Shown: positions 28,457 to 38,301, counted from the first letter of the stretch. The stretch: DNA of 64,000 bases from Hyphomonadaceae bacterium UBA5336 (GCA_002408125.1 DHQO01000002.1:115304-179303), one strand, 5' to 3'. Program-made: numbers and translations. The notes: generated by a model not told the origin, from the letters alone.

Positions 28457-29157
28457 GCCACACACGCGACGAGATTATCGAGAAAGGCCTGCTGGCAGCG
28501 CTTGAACTGGCCGGCGAACGCGGCTGGCAGGCCCTGACCCTGTCAGACATTGCGACGGCCGCCGGGCTGAAGCTGACCGATTTCCACGGCATCGCCACCA
28601 CAGACACACTGGCCGACGCGGCCGAAGGCTATTTCGACAAGGCCATGTCCGGCGAGGGCGTGGACAGCGAGGAAACGGCACGCGAGCGCCTGTTCGACGT
28701 GATCATGCTGCGCTTTGAAGCCATGGAGCCCTATCGCGAGGGCCTGAAGGACCTGATGAAATGGCGCGAGCGCTCGGCCATGCGCCTTGCAAAGCTGGTC
28801 GCCTCCCGCAAGGCGAGCGCCGACTGGGCGCTGGTCTCTGCCGGCCTCGATGGTACCGGCCAGGCCGTCCCGCGCGACCTGCGTGCCCTTGGCGTCGCTT
28901 ATGCCATCGGCCGGGCCGAGCGGGCCTGGCGCAAGGAAACCGATCCGGGCTTTGCCCGCACCATGGCCGAACTCGACAAGGCGCTGCGCCAGCTTGAGGA
29001 AGGCGCGGGCCGGTTCACGAAGTTCCGCTGGGGCCGCCCCCGCAAATCCTCCGACGAGGGCGAGGCCTGGAGCGACGAGCCGCCCGCCCCCGACACGCCT
29101 AGTGCGGAAGACGGAAGCGCGCCCGAAGCCCCCCCGAAGGGGACGTCTCCAGCCTGA
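28453..29157 (+). CDS. TetR/AcrR-like protein
   Basis: A 234-residue protein with a TetR-type N-terminal helix-turn-helix (ALTLSDIATAAGLKLTDFHG) and an all-helical ligand-type domain (YFDKAMSGEG ... MEPYREGLKDLMKW). A low-complexity Lys/Glu/Pro-rich tail follows from about residue 195. The recognition helix is atypical (KLTDFHGIATTDTLAD in place of the usual YHHFxxKxxL), so DNA binding is not assured. Coupled to proC. Its last 59 bases overlap the convergent histidine kinase gene. Confidence 0.7.
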   Translation: MSHTRDEIIEKGLLAALELAGERGWQALTLSDIATAAGLKLTDFHGIATTDTLADAAEGYFDKAMSGEGVDSEETARERLFDVIMLRFEAMEPYREGLKDLMKWRERSAMRLAKLVASRKASADWALVSAGLDGTGQAVPRDLRALGVAYAIGRAERAWRKETDPGFARTMAELDKALRQLEEGAGRFTKFRWGRPRKSSDEGEAWSDEPPAPDTPSAEDGSAPEAPPKGTSPA

Positions 29158-30391
29158 CATCGCCGCCATGGGCGCGGGCGGTGTCGCGCGCCAGGGCGAG
29201 GCCCAGCCCGCTACCGGGCAGGTTCTGCGTGCGGCCGTCCTCAAGCCGCTGGAAGGGCTTGAAGGCCATCTCCCGCTCATCGGCGGGAATGCCGGGCCCG
29301 TCATCATCGACCAGCAGGTCGGCCGCGCGCGGACCATCCACCAGTTCCACCCGCACCCTGCCGCCATAATGGACGGCATTCGAAACGATGTTCGAGATCG
29401 CCCGCGTCAGCGCCATACGCCTACCGGTGATGATCACCTCGGCCATCGGGCCGAACTCGACCTCCTGATCGAACCGACCGACCACTTCACGCACCAGTTC
29501 ATCAAGGCAAACCTCGCCTGCCTGCTCGGTCTCCTCGCCGCGTGCAAAAGCGAGATACTCGTCCAGCATGGCCGCCATATGGCTGATATCCTGACGGGCC
29601 GCACGAATGTCCGGGTCGTCTTCCATCATGGCAAGCTGCAGTTTCAGTCGCGTGAGCGGGGTGCGCAGATCGTGGCTGACACCGGCGAGCATGGCGGTGC
29701 GCTGATCGGCGAAGGCTGTCAGTTTCCGGCGCATCTCGATCACCGCGCGCGCGGCATCGCGCACTTCGGTGGCCCCGGACGGACGATAGTCCGGAGCATC
29801 CTGACCGCGCCCGAAAGCCTTGGCTGCTTCTGTCAGTTGCAGGATGGAGCGCACCTGGTTGCGCAGGAAGCCGAAAGCGGTCGCCAGCATCAGGATGCCG
29901 AAGCCGAGCACCCAGACAATGTAGATATGCCCGTTGATGATGACGGCACGCTTGCGCGGGATGGTGAAGACCAGCGTGTCATCGTTGCTGGGCAGGCAGA
30001 GCAGGATATCGTCGCGAGGCCCCTGAAGCGAGATTTCGAATGGCCTGTCGAGTTGCGTGTCCAGCGCAGCAAGCACCGAGGGCAGCCGGCGCTGCAGGGT
30101 AGCCCGGTCATCGGGTTGCGGACAGGCCTCGGCGATGTCGAGGTGCTCGCCCTGCGTGTCGTTGAACAGGTCGAGAGTGAGCCGGGTGGAACTTGGATCG
30201 CGGTCATGCGCCATGGCGAACAGGGCGGTGTCGCGCGCGACGGCATCGGCGAGGCGCTCATTCACGCTGCGCATATGCCCGTCGAAGAAATACCAGGTCA
30301 TGCCAACCATCATCGCGACGATGGGCAGGAAGGCGATCAGCGCGATGCGCGGCCAGTAGCCCTTGGGCGTGATGTCGCGCAGGCGGATCAT
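29099..30391 (-). CDS. EnvZ-like sensor histidine kinase
   Basis: A 430-residue membrane sensor kinase. Two membrane segments (about residues 15-35 and 155-175) flank a ~120-residue periplasmic domain. HAMP follows (about 176-225), then the HisKA block LAGVSHDLRTPLTRLKLQLA with phospho-acceptor H240. The HATPase_c domain shows NIVSNAVHYG, DDGPGIP and the GLALARDTARAHGG box. Its partner is most likely the OmpR-type regulator at 30947, although a decayed FkbM gene lies between them. Its start overlaps that remnant's stop by 4 bases. Confidence 0.93.
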   Translation of the reverse strand: MIRLRDITPKGYWPRIALIAFLPIVAMMVGMTWYFFDGHMRSVNERLADAVARDTALFAMAHDRDPSSTRLTLDLFNDTQGEHLDIAEACPQPDDRATLQRRLPSVLAALDTQLDRPFEISLQGPRDDILLCLPSNDDTLVFTIPRKRAVIINGHIYIVWVLGFGILMLATAFGFLRNQVRSILQLTEAAKAFGRGQDAPDYRPSGATEVRDAARAVIEMRRKLTAFADQRTAMLAGVSHDLRTPLTRLKLQLAMMEDDPDIRAARQDISHMAAMLDEYLAFARGEETEQAGEVCLDELVREVVGRFDQEVEFGPMAEVIITGRRMALTRAISNIVSNAVHYGGRVRVELVDGPRAADLLVDDDGPGIPADEREMAFKPFQRLEDGRTQNLPGSGLGLALARDTARAHGGDVRLETSPSGGLRARFRLPH

Positions 30392-30927
30392 GGCACCTCG
30401 CGCTGGAGGCAGACATTCTGGCGGTCGCGGCGCAGCTCGCGATAGCCGCGCGCCTTGATCTCGACCACCACATCACGCGCCCAGCGGCCTGAATGGCAGT
30501 GCTCCATGATGGCCACATGCGGCCACAGCGTTTCCGGCCCGGTCTCAAACAGTGGCAGCAGGGCCTGGTCTTCATAGCCCTCCACATCCACTTTCAACAC
30601 GTCGATACGGGTCAGGCCGGCTTCGGCGCAGATATAGGCGAACACTCCACCATCTCGCGGCAGGTGAGTGCGCATCACATCCAGTTCGGCGCGATTGAAA
30701 CTGTCCGGATTGAGCAGGGCCTTCAGCTCATTATTGTTGGCGCCGACATGGATGCGCGCAGGCTGGCCCCAGAGGTGGGCATCCAGCGGGCCAGCATGAG
30801 CCTCCTTCAGCATACCGGCAATCGCCCGGCGCGCCTTGCCGCGCCCGAGCACCGTGTTCTGCGACAGGCTGAGCAGGAATTTCACCCAGAACGAGGGCGC
30901 GTAGGTTCCAAAGGCGGGCTGTCTCAT
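30388..30927 (-). pseudogene. FkbM-type methyltransferase with an internal in-frame deletion
   Basis: A 179-residue frame related to FkbM methyltransferases. The N-terminal part (HVGANNNELKALLNPDSFNR, LDVMRTHLPRDGGVF) and the C-terminal part (AYICAEAGLTRIDVLKVDVE, then GYEDQALLPLF) are well kept. The central segment that should carry the SAM-binding VDIGANxGxxT loop and the following strands, an estimated 60-90 residues, is missing; the join falls at GGVF|AYIC. The frame stays open, so a short protein may still be made, but catalysis is very unlikely. It lies between the response-regulator and kinase genes. Confidence 0.7.
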
Positions 30928-30946
30928 GGGGGAAGGTCTCGGCCGG

Positions 30947-31618
30947 TCAGTCGATCATCAGGCGGTATCCCACACCGCGCACGGTCTGCAAGTGGACCGG
31001 TTCACGCGGGTCCGGCTCGATCTTGCGGCGCAGGCGCGTGACCTGCACATCGATAGCGCGATCGAGGCTCGAGCGCGTGGCTTCGGCGAGGTCTTCCCGG
31101 CTGACCGGCTCACCCGGCGTGGCCGCCAGCCGTGACAGCAGCGCGGTTTCCGATTCGGTGAGGCGCACGCGTTTATCACCCTGGCTCAGCTCCCCGCGGC
31201 CCGGATCGAAGCGCATGCCGGAAATGTAGATCTCCCCCGGCGGGGCATCCTTGGCACTGCGCCGCAGGATGGCGGCAACGCGCAGCTCCAGTTCCTCCGG
31301 TTCGAAGGGCTTGGGCAGATAATCGTCCGCGCCGCGTTTCAGCCCCTCAATCCGGTCGTTCGGATCCCCGCGCGCGGTGAGCAGGATGACCGGCGTGTCG
31401 ATTTCGTCGCGCACTGCCGAGAGCAGCGAAAGCCCGTCCTCGCCCGGCATCATGATGTCGAAAATGGCCAGATCGAAAGCCATGGTCTGCAGCATCTTGC
31501 GCGCCGCGCCGGCCTGCGGCACCGCCGTCACACGATAGCCCGCTCGGATCAGGAACCGCTTGAGCAGGTCGCGGATACGGTCATCGTCATCGACGACCAG
31601 GATATGCGCATCCTTCAT
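30947..31618 (-). CDS. OmpR/PhoB-type response regulator
   Basis: A 223-residue two-component regulator. The receiver domain (residues 1-120) has the acidic pocket VVDDDDRIRD, phospho-acceptor D54 in IFDIMMPGEDG, and K in RGADDYLPKPFEPEEL. The C-terminal winged helix ends with the recognition region SLDRAIDVQVTRLRRKIEPD and VRGVGYRL. Its start overlaps the MarR-type gene's stop by four bases. Probably phosphorylated by the EnvZ-like kinase at 29099. Confidence 0.95.
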   Translation of the reverse strand: MKDAHILVVDDDDRIRDLLKRFLIRAGYRVTAVPQAGAARKMLQTMAFDLAIFDIMMPGEDGLSLLSAVRDEIDTPVILLTARGDPNDRIEGLKRGADDYLPKPFEPEELELRVAAILRRSAKDAPPGEIYISGMRFDPGRGELSQGDKRVRLTESETALLSRLAATPGEPVSREDLAEATRSSLDRAIDVQVTRLRRKIEPDPREPVHLQTVRGVGYRLMID

Positions 31619-32106
31619 TCGGCAAAGGCCTCCAGCAGCGCCCGCGCCCCAGCCACCGATTCCGCGCCGACCTTGCGATAGGCCTCGCGCAGGGCGCTGC
31701 GCATGGCTTCCGCGATGGGCTCGACCAGCGCTTCGCCTTCCGGAGAGAGCGTCAACTTGCGCCGGCGCCGATCACCGCCACCAGCGGTCTCGCGCAGGAT
31801 CAGACCACGCGCGTCCAGGCCCGCCAGCAGGCGCGCACAGGTCGGCACCGTGGTCGACAGGCGCGCGCGAAGGCTGGTGACATCAAGGCCCGGACTGTGA
31901 CGAATCGCCATCAGGGCGCGCAGCTCCGACCGGCTGAGCCCCGCAGCCTTTCGACCGCGCTCGGCGGCCGCCACCAGTGCTCTTTCGCCAGTCAGAATCA
32001 GACCGACACCACGGTCGAGTTCCTCGTCGCGCAGGTATAGGCGCGTATCTGCTGGCGCCATCCGCTGTGCATCCTGACCAGGATCTGTGTTGACTTCACG
32101 TACCAT
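31615..32106 (-). CDS. MarR-family transcriptional regulator
   Basis: A 163-residue winged-helix regulator. The start at ATG 32106 is favoured over the frame's earlier alternative at 32127. The core DNA-binding segment reads LSRSELRALMAIRHSPGLDV, TVPTCARLLAGLDARGLILR and the wing ETAGGGDRRRRKLTLSPEGE. It heads the minus-strand set MarR-OmpR-(FkbM)-kinase and is divergent from ilvE with an 86-base gap, where it may also act. Confidence 0.87.
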   Translation of the reverse strand: MVREVNTDPGQDAQRMAPADTRLYLRDEELDRGVGLILTGERALVAAAERGRKAAGLSRSELRALMAIRHSPGLDVTSLRARLSTTVPTCARLLAGLDARGLILRETAGGGDRRRRKLTLSPEGEALVEPIAEAMRSALREAYRKVGAESVAGARALLEAFAE

Positions 32107-32192
32107 GGTTTGACAATGGCCAGTCAAACAACAGCACGCAAGCGCCGGAAAGGTGCATTTGCGGAGCCCATAACGGGCAGGGATAGAGAACC

Positions 32193-33077
32193 ATGGACTT
32201 CATTCCGTTCGACGATCGCGACGGCTACATCTGGATGAATGGGGAATTCATCCCCTGGCGGGAGACCAAGGTCCACCTGCTGACCCACTCGCTGCACTAT
32301 GGCTCGGCCGTCTTCGAGGGCGAGCGCTCCTATAACGGCACCATCTTCCGCTCGCGCGACCATTCCGAGCGGCTGGCCAATTCCGCGCGCATCCTGGACT
32401 ACAAGCTGCCCTTCACGGTGGACGAGATCGAGGATGCCAAGGCCGAAGTGATCGCACGGTCCGGCCTGGAAGACGCCTATGTGCGCGCCATCGCCTGGCG
32501 CGGCGCGGAAAAGATGGGCCTGTCGGCTCAGAACAATACCATCCACCTCGCCATCGCGGCCTGGGAATGGGGCGACTATTTCACCGACAAGATGGCCGGC
32601 ATCCGCCTGACCATGGCCGACTGGAAGCGCCCCTCGCCGGAGACCGCGCCCCACGATGCCAAGGTGGCCGGCCTCTACATGATCTGCACCATGTCCAAGC
32701 ACGCCGCAGAGCGGGCCGGATATGCCGATGCACTGATGCTGGACTATCGCGGCCAGATCGCCGAATCGACCGGCGCGAACATCTTCCTGCGCCGTGATGG
32801 CGCGCTGCATACGCCGACGCCGGACTGCTTCCTGAACGGCTTTACCCGCCAGACAGTGATGGCGCTCGCCCGCGCGCGCCAGATCGAGGTGATCGAACGC
32901 GCGATCTTCCCCGATGAACTCGGCACCTTCGACGAGGTTTTCCTGACCGGCTCAGCTGCAGAAATCACGCCTGTTCGCGAGATTGCCGGGCATGCCTACA
33001 AGCCCGGAAACATGACCGCGACTCTCATTGAGGACTATACGAATCTCACGCGCGGCAAGATTCCGCTGCCAGCCTGA
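32193..33077 (+). CDS. ilvE: Branched-chain amino-acid aminotransferase
   Basis: Fold-type IV PLP enzyme that transaminates Leu, Ile and Val. The 294 residues include GEFIPWRETKVHLLTHSLHY, GSAVFEGERSYNGTIF, the PLP-lysine region HDAKVAGLYMICTMSKHAAE, GYADALMLDYRGQIAESTGA and NIFLRRDG, then the phosphate-binding EVFLTGSAAEITPVREI. Length fits the family. Divergent from the MarR-type gene. Confidence 0.93.
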   Translation: MDFIPFDDRDGYIWMNGEFIPWRETKVHLLTHSLHYGSAVFEGERSYNGTIFRSRDHSERLANSARILDYKLPFTVDEIEDAKAEVIARSGLEDAYVRAIAWRGAEKMGLSAQNNTIHLAIAAWEWGDYFTDKMAGIRLTMADWKRPSPETAPHDAKVAGLYMICTMSKHAAERAGYADALMLDYRGQIAESTGANIFLRRDGALHTPTPDCFLNGFTRQTVMALARARQIEVIERAIFPDELGTFDEVFLTGSAAEITPVREIAGHAYKPGNMTATLIEDYTNLTRGKIPLPA

Positions 33078-33219
33078 GCGTCAAAATGTCCGGAAAATGA
33101 GCACGCATCGCGAACAACCAAGGCGAAAAGTGCTCGATCTGTGGAAAAATAAGGGAAAAGCAGCGAACCTTTCGTAAAATTAAGGTCACTTGTAGATTTG
33201 CGCTGCTAGTGTTGCATTT

Positions 33220-33996
33220 ATGTCAGGGGTGTTCTCAAATCCGGCCCTCGAGAGGGCAAGTTTAGTTGTGCTGGTGGCAGGGGCTCACGCATCCGCGATC
33301 AGCATGCTGAGTTGGCGCATTGCGCCGATGATCCTGTCCGATGGAGCAGAGGTCAGGTCCATCTCGCTCGTGCCGACCACACCGCGCGCCATGGGGCAAC
33401 TGGCGGAGTTTGACGATCTGTTCGACGTGTCCGGCGACAAGAGCTTCGCCGAGCTGACACTGGCTTCCGCCGCCCTGCCCGCACCGGGCGCCTATCCCGC
33501 TCTGCGTGTCTCCAGTCCCCCCGAGCCTGTACGCGTGACGATCGACCGCCCGGTTCCGCCGCCGGCTTCTCCGAAGCCGCCCGTCGTGATGGCGCGCGCC
33601 GATGCCACCTTCCCGCCCATGCCCGATGCCGCCGCCCAGGCTGCGCTGCGCAACATGCTCTGCAACCGGATGAGCGCGCATGAAGATGCCGCTTGTGTCG
33701 CACCGGAGGCCGCGCCCGACACTGCGCCCGAACCCAATGTCGTGATGGCCTCTGCCGACCGGCGCTATGTCAGCGCGGAAGTGCGACTGGCCTCAGCCGA
33801 TGCCAGCGACATGCCGATGCTCTACACCGATGCTGCCTGGCGCGGTGAAGTGCGCGCCGAGCAGGTCCGCTTCACGCCGGCCTCGCGCCGCATGGGCACC
33901 GTCTCCACAACGTCGCGCGAACGGACTGTTTCCGCACCCACACCGCGCGTCCGCACAGCCCAGACGAGCGGCCCCGCGCCGATTGTCTATCGCTAA
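33220..33996 (+). CDS. Pro/Ala-rich protein of unknown function
   Basis: A 258-residue frame with good codon use but no recognised family. A short hydrophobic stretch near residues 12-30 (ASLVVLVAGAHASAISMLSW) could be a membrane anchor. The rest is low-complexity, rich in Pro, Ala, Val and Arg (PVPPPASPKPPVVMARADAT), with CNRMSAHEDAACV as the only cysteine-containing segment. It probably is a disordered envelope protein; that is inference. A 140-base gap rich in A/T precedes it. Confidence 0.5.
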   Translation: MSGVFSNPALERASLVVLVAGAHASAISMLSWRIAPMILSDGAEVRSISLVPTTPRAMGQLAEFDDLFDVSGDKSFAELTLASAALPAPGAYPALRVSSPPEPVRVTIDRPVPPPASPKPPVVMARADATFPPMPDAAAQAALRNMLCNRMSAHEDAACVAPEAAPDTAPEPNVVMASADRRYVSAEVRLASADASDMPMLYTDAAWRGEVRAEQVRFTPASRRMGTVSTTSRERTVSAPTPRVRTAQTSGPAPIVYR

Positions 33997-34040
33997 GACT
34001 ACCGTCTGGCAGATCACAAATTCGAATTTAGCGCGCCGGC

Positions 34041-34406
34041 CTAGTCTTCGAACTCGGCCGGCGCTGCCTTGTTGGCCAGCTGCAGGTTCAGCAGCACCGC
34101 CTTGAATGGTGGCAGGATCCAGAAAATGAAAGCCAGCATCACCACCGCCAGCACAATGAAGCCCGTCACTAGCCCCCACATGGGCCAGGGCGCCAGCGGC
34201 AACAGGAAGAAGAACGGCCCGAACAGGATCAGCGCCAGGAACATCACGAAGAAAGCCGGCCCATCGCCGGTATCGCTCTTGGCGTAATCCTCCCCACACA
34301 CCTCGCAGGCCGGTTTCAGCTTCAGATAGCCATCGAACACCTTGCCCTCACCGCACTTGTAGCAGCGGCAGCGAAGGCCGGTGATCACGGGAGAAGGCTT
34401 GGCCAT
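34041..34406 (-). CDS. DUF983 family membrane protein
   Basis: A 121-residue protein of the DUF983 family. The start at ATG 34406 gives the family N-terminus GLRCRCYKCGEGKVFDGYLK, with four cysteines in two CxxC pairs (the second at PACEVCGEDY) that probably bind a metal. Two hydrophobic hairpin segments follow (FFVMFLALILFGPFFFLLPL and LVTGFIVLAVVMLAFIFWIL). Function is unknown; members often sit near cytochrome oxidase genes, which are not present here. Confidence 0.85.
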   Translation of the reverse strand: MAKPSPVITGLRCRCYKCGEGKVFDGYLKLKPACEVCGEDYAKSDTGDGPAFFVMFLALILFGPFFFLLPLAPWPMWGLVTGFIVLAVVMLAFIFWILPPFKAVLLNLQLANKAAPAEFED

Positions 34407-34495
34407 GGCGGGTCGGGCTCCATCAGAAGGGATTGGCCCGGTTTGACCACAGCCAGCCGCATCTTGCCATGCGCGCCATTGCTGCAGGGGCCTGT

Positions 34496-35089
34496 TCAGG
34501 CGCGCTCGAATTCCGCGATCACCTCGTCGGCGGCCCAGTTCAGGCCGGCAAATCCACTTGAGCGGAAGCTGGTCACGCGGCCGCCGGATACCTGCGCGGC
34601 GGCGGCCACCTGCAGGCCGGTCTCCCGGGCAAGATCCAGCATGTCCGCGCAGGTGCACGGATGCAGGGTTTCCGCGTGATACCAACTGCGCCGGCTCGGC
34701 ATCCGCCCGGTGGTGAGCAGGGCCAGGCGCCGCGGCCAGTGACCATAATTGCGGAAGGAGACGATGACGCGCGGCGCGATGCGCTTGAGCTCGGCGAGCA
34801 CCTGGGCCGGACGGCGCATCTGCTGGATCGCCTTGGAGAGGATCGCCACATCGAAGCCGTCATCGGGGAAAATGTCGAGGTCGGTTTCTGCATTGCCCTG
34901 CACCACTGACAGCCCGCGTGAAAGGGCAAGCCCGGCCTCGTCGCTGTCGATCTCCAGCCCGCGCGCATCCGCCCCGCGCTCGTCGCGCAGCAGCGCCAGC
35001 AAGGCGCCATCCCCGCAGCCGACATCCAGCACCCGCGCGCCCTGGGGCACGCGCGAGGCGATGGCGAGGTGATCGGCCCGCACGCTCAC
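34496..35089 (-). CDS. metW: Methionine biosynthesis protein MetW
   Basis: A 197-residue SAM-fold protein that partners MetX in methionine synthesis in many Proteobacteria. The SAM-binding loop [38 protein letters not shown] and [18 protein letters not shown] are characteristic. Its start overlaps the metX stop by 4 bases. MetW has been proposed to activate or stabilise MetX rather than to methylate a known substrate. Confidence 0.93.
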   Translation of the reverse strand: MSVRADHLAIASRVPQGARVLDVGCGDGALLALLRDERGADARGLEIDSDEAGLALSRGLSVVQGNAETDLDIFPDDGFDVAILSKAIQQMRRPAQVLAELKRIAPRVIVSFRNYGHWPRRLALLTTGRMPSRRSWYHAETLHPCTCADMLDLARETGLQVAAAAQVSGGRVTSFRSSGFAGLNWAADEVIAEFERA

Positions 35090-36222
35090 AGGCCGCGCCG
35101 CTTGGCTGAGGCCGACAGGAAACCTGCCAGCGCGGATTCAAAGCCCGGCTCTTCCAGAAGGAAGGCATCGTGGCCCTTGTCGGTTTCGATCTCGATATGG
35201 CTGACATCAGCGCCGGCCGCGACCAATGCGCGCGTGATCGCCATGCCCTCGGCGGGCGTGTAGTGCCAGTCGGAGCTGAAGGAGAAGAGACAGAAGCGCA
35301 CCGGCGAGCCGGTAAAGGCGTCGCTCAGGCGCCCGCCATGCGCGCCTGCCAGGTCATAATAGTCCATGGCGCGGGTGACATAGAGATAGGAATTGGCATC
35401 GAAGCGGTCGGTGAAGCTGCGGCCCTGATAGCGCAGATAGGACTCGATCTGGAAATCGGCGTCGAAGCTGAAACTGGTCCGCTCGCGATCCTGCAGGCCG
35501 CGGTCGAATTTCCGCTTTAGCGCGCTTTCCGAGACATAGGTGACATGCGCGGCCATGCGCGCAATGGCGAGGCCCCGGTCGGGCCGCGTGCCATGGGCGA
35601 GATAGGCCCCGTCCTTCCATTCGGGATCAGACATGATGGCCTGCCGGCCGATTTCATAGAAGGCGATGTTCTGGGCTGAATGGCGCGCGGCGGTGGCAAT
35701 CGGCACGCCGGCAAACACCTTGTCGGGTGCCTGCACCGCCCATTCCAGCACCTGCATGCCGCCCATGGACCCGCCGATCACACAAAAAAGGCTGTCGATG
35801 CCGAGCGCGGCAACGAGCGCACGCTGGGCGCGCACCATGTCGGCAATGGTGATGACCGGAAAGCGCGTGCCCCAGGGCTCGCCATCCCCATGCAGACTGG
35901 CGGGACCGGTCGTGCCCATGCAGCCACCGAGCACATTGGTCGCGATGACGAAGTACCGGTCGGTGTCCACCGGCAGGCCCGGTCCGACCATGCGCGGCCA
36001 CCAGGCCGGCCGGCCCGTCACAGGATTGTCCGAGGCGCAGAACTGGTCGCCCGTCAGCGCATGGCAGACCAAGACCGCATTGGTCCTGGCCGCGTTCAGC
36101 TCCCCCCATGTCTCATAGGCCACCTCGACATGGTCGAGCACGCGCCCGCAATCGAGCCTGAGTGGCTCGGGCAGGACCAGCTTCTGCAGGCTGTCGGGCG
36201 TGGGGCGAGAGGCATCGGGCAT
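35086..36222 (-). CDS. metX: Homoserine O-acetyltransferase
   Basis: Alpha/beta-hydrolase-fold enzyme that acylates homoserine in methionine synthesis. Read from ATG 36222 ([20 protein letters not shown]) it has 378 residues; a longer frame upstream would run into hisC and is unlike the family. Visible: [20 protein letters not shown], the nucleophile elbow [10 protein letters not shown] with S152, Asp in FSSDWHYTP and His in [15 protein letters not shown]. Forms an operon with metW. The 130-base leader shared with divergent hisC holds no SAM-II motif that can be recognised by eye. Confidence 0.95.
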   Translation of the reverse strand: MPDASRPTPDSLQKLVLPEPLRLDCGRVLDHVEVAYETWGELNAARTNAVLVCHALTGDQFCASDNPVTGRPAWWPRMVGPGLPVDTDRYFVIATNVLGGCMGTTGPASLHGDGEPWGTRFPVITIADMVRAQRALVAALGIDSLFCVIGGSMGGMQVLEWAVQAPDKVFAGVPIATAARHSAQNIAFYEIGRQAIMSDPEWKDGAYLAHGTRPDRGLAIARMAAHVTYVSESALKRKFDRGLQDRERTSFSFDADFQIESYLRYQGRSFTDRFDANSYLYVTRAMDYYDLAGAHGGRLSDAFTGSPVRFCLFSFSSDWHYTPAEGMAITRALVAAGADVSHIEIETDKGHDAFLLEEPGFESALAGFLSASAKRRGL

Positions 36223-36355
36223 CAGGGCCAAGGGTATTAGTGGGATCGCGGAAAGTGTCCATATTGGAACGCCGCCGGCAAATACCAGCGCGCCCATGGC
36301 TTGACGGATCGCCGGGGGCGTTTCAATCCAACGGTCCGAACAAGGACGAACCCAA

Positions 36356-37435
36356 ATGACCGGCCCGCGCCCCCTGCCCGCCCTCGCCGACATCATACCC
36401 TATGTGCCCGGTGAAAAGCCGAAGGGCTCGGGCGGCTACAAGCTGTCGAGCAATGAGAACCCGCTCGGCTGCTCACCCGCTGCACGCGCGGCCATGATCG
36501 CCGCTGCGGGCGGGCTGGAAATCTATCCCGACGGCAGCGCTTTCGAGCTGCGCAGTGCAATTGCCGAGGCCTATGGCCTGGATCGCGACCGCATCCTTGT
36601 CGGGGCGGGCAGCGACGAGATCTTCCAGTTGCTCGGCCGCGCCTATCTCGCGCCGGGCGATGAGATCATCCAGACCGAGCACGGCTTCCTCGTCTACCAG
36701 TTGGTCGCCCAGCAGGCCGGCGCCCATACGATCAGCGCGCCGGAAACCGAGCTCACCATGAGCGTCGACGCCATCCTTGAACGGGTCACCGGGCGCACGC
36801 GCATCGTCTTCCTGGCCAATCCGAACAATCCCACCGGCACCTACCTGCCCTTCGACGAGATCCAGCGCCTGCATGCCGGTCTGCGCGAGGACATCCTGCT
36901 CGTGCTCGACGGCGCCTATGCAGAGTTTGTCCGCAGGAATGATTTCTCCGCCGGGATCGAGCTTGCCGGCAGCGCGCCGAACGTGCTGATGACGCGCACC
37001 TTCTCCAAGATCCACGGGCTCGCTTCCCTGCGCGTGGGCTGGGGCTATGGGCCGGCCAGCGTGATCGGGGCGCTTCACAAGGTGCGCGGACCGTTCAACG
37101 TTTCCGGCCCGGCTCAGGCCGCCGCCACCGCCGCCATCCGCGACCGCAAGTTCCTGGAGGCCTCGACCGACCATAACAGCACGGAACTGGCGCGTCTCAC
37201 CGAGGCGCTGTCGGCGCTCGGCTATGATGTGGTGCCGAGCGTGGCGAATTTCGCGCTGGTGCGCTTTACCAGCCCGGCGGAAGCCCAGGCCATGGACGCC
37301 CATACGCGCGCCCGTGGCGTCGTCCTGCGCCGACTGGAAGCCTATGGCCTGCCTGCCGCCCTGCGGGTTTCGGTCGGCACCGTGGCGGCCAATGATGCCC
37401 TCATCGCCGCCTTTGAGGCATTCGAGCAGGCCTGA
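36356..37435 (+). CDS. hisC: Histidinol-phosphate aminotransferase
   Basis: PLP enzyme of histidine synthesis (also able to serve phenylalanine/tyrosine synthesis in some bacteria). The 359 residues show the N-terminal [15 protein letters not shown], the [11 protein letters not shown] block, DGAYAEF and the PLP-lysine motif [20 protein letters not shown] with K218. The stop abuts the convergent msrA stop with no gap. Its 5' region is shared with metX. Confidence 0.93.
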   Translation: MTGPRPLPALADIIPYVPGEKPKGSGGYKLSSNENPLGCSPAARAAMIAAAGGLEIYPDGSAFELRSAIAEAYGLDRDRILVGAGSDEIFQLLGRAYLAPGDEIIQTEHGFLVYQLVAQQAGAHTISAPETELTMSVDAILERVTGRTRIVFLANPNNPTGTYLPFDEIQRLHAGLREDILLVLDGAYAEFVRRNDFSAGIELAGSAPNVLMTRTFSKIHGLASLRVGWGYGPASVIGALHKVRGPFNVSGPAQAAATAAIRDRKFLEASTDHNSTELARLTEALSALGYDVVPSVANFALVRFTSPAEAQAMDAHTRARGVVLRRLEAYGLPAALRVSVGTVAANDALIAAFEAFEQA

Positions 37436-38092
37436 TCAGCTGGGGCTGACGCCAAGCCCGATCGGGCAGCTCACGCCCGTACCGGCAAGCCCGCAATAGC
37501 CATTGGGATTTTTCGCCAGATATTGCTGGTGATAGTCTTCTGCGAAATAAAACGCATCCAGCGGCCCGATCTCCGTCGTGATCTCGCTAAGCCCACGCGC
37601 GCTCAGGGCCTCCTGATACGCCGCTGCGCTCGCTTTTGCCGCCGTAAGCTGCTCGGGCGTCGTGGCATAGATCGCCGAACGGTACTGGGTGCCGACATCA
37701 TTGCCCTGGCGCATGCCCTGAGTCGGGTCGTGCTCTTCCCAGAACACTTTGAGCAAGCTCTCCAGGCTGACCTTGGCTGGGTCGTAGATCACCTTCACGA
37801 TCTCGGTATGCCCGGTGCGGCCGGTGCAGGTCTCCTCATAGGTCGGATTGGGCGTTTCACCGCCCGCATAGCCCGCCGCTGTCAGCCAGACGCCATCGAG
37901 CCCCCAGAACAGGCGCTCCACCCCCCAGAAGCAGCCCATCGCGAGATACAGCGCGTCAAAGCCCTCGGGCGCTTCGGCCTTCAGCGGGCGGCCCGACACA
38001 AAGTGGCGTTCGGCCGTCGGGATCGGGTTTGCCCGTCCCGGCAGAGCCTCGCCGGGGCCGGGTACGGTCTTGGGCCTGGAAGAAAACAGCAT
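37436..38092 (-). CDS. msrA: Peptide-methionine (S)-S-oxide reductase
   Basis: Repairs methionine-S-sulfoxide in proteins. The start at 38092 is set by the GGAAGGG upstream; 218 residues. The catalytic motif is [13 protein letters not shown] with nucleophile C54; [20 protein letters not shown] and [12 protein letters not shown] follow. C-terminal cysteines ([16 protein letters not shown]) are the likely resolving residues. About 40 residues precede the catalytic block, typical of the longer bacterial form. Last core gene before the tRNA. Confidence 0.95.
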   Translation of the reverse strand: MLFSSRPKTVPGPGEALPGRANPIPTAERHFVSGRPLKAEAPEGFDALYLAMGCFWGVERLFWGLDGVWLTAAGYAGGETPNPTYEETCTGRTGHTEIVKVIYDPAKVSLESLLKVFWEEHDPTQGMRQGNDVGTQYRSAIYATTPEQLTAAKASAAAYQEALSARGLSEITTEIGPLDAFYFAEDYHQQYLAKNPNGYCGLAGTGVSCPIGLGVSPS

Positions 38093-38211
38093 GAGATTAC
38101 CCTTCCGCTCATCTTGTAACAGGCCCCCGATATGGGGTTTGCAGCCCGCCACAGCAATCGTCTCTTGCGGGCCTCACAATGGTTTGTATAAACACGCCCT
38201 TCTGGCGCCAA

Positions 38212-38301
38212 GGTGAGGTGGCCGAGTGGTCGAAGGCGCACGCCTGGAACGCGTGTAGGCTGGCAACAGTCTCCAGGGTTCGAATCCCTGTCTCACCGCC
38301 A
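38212..38301 (+). tRNA. tRNA-Ser (anticodon GGA)
   Basis: A complete 90-base serine tRNA including an encoded CCA. Acceptor strand GGTGAGG (38212-38218) pairs with TCTCACC before G-CCA. The D-arm is GCCGAGTGGTCGAAGGC. The anticodon arm CACGCCTGGAACGCGTG carries GGA at 38246-38248. The long variable arm is typical of serine tRNAs, and the T-arm is CAGGGTTCGAATCCCTG. The catabolic island begins immediately downstream, as expected if its 3' end is an integration site. Confidence 0.97.

Noticed and set aside
36223..36355. Possible SAM riboswitch in the metX leader
   Set aside because: metX leaders in alphaproteobacteria often carry SAM-II, and a 10-bp imperfect stem can be drawn here, but the conserved SAM-II core could not be found and the region also serves the divergent hisC promoter.
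36223..36396. Longer N-terminus for MetX
   Set aside because: The upstream in-frame extension overlaps the hisC start region and encodes residues unlike any MetX; ATG 36222 gives the family length.
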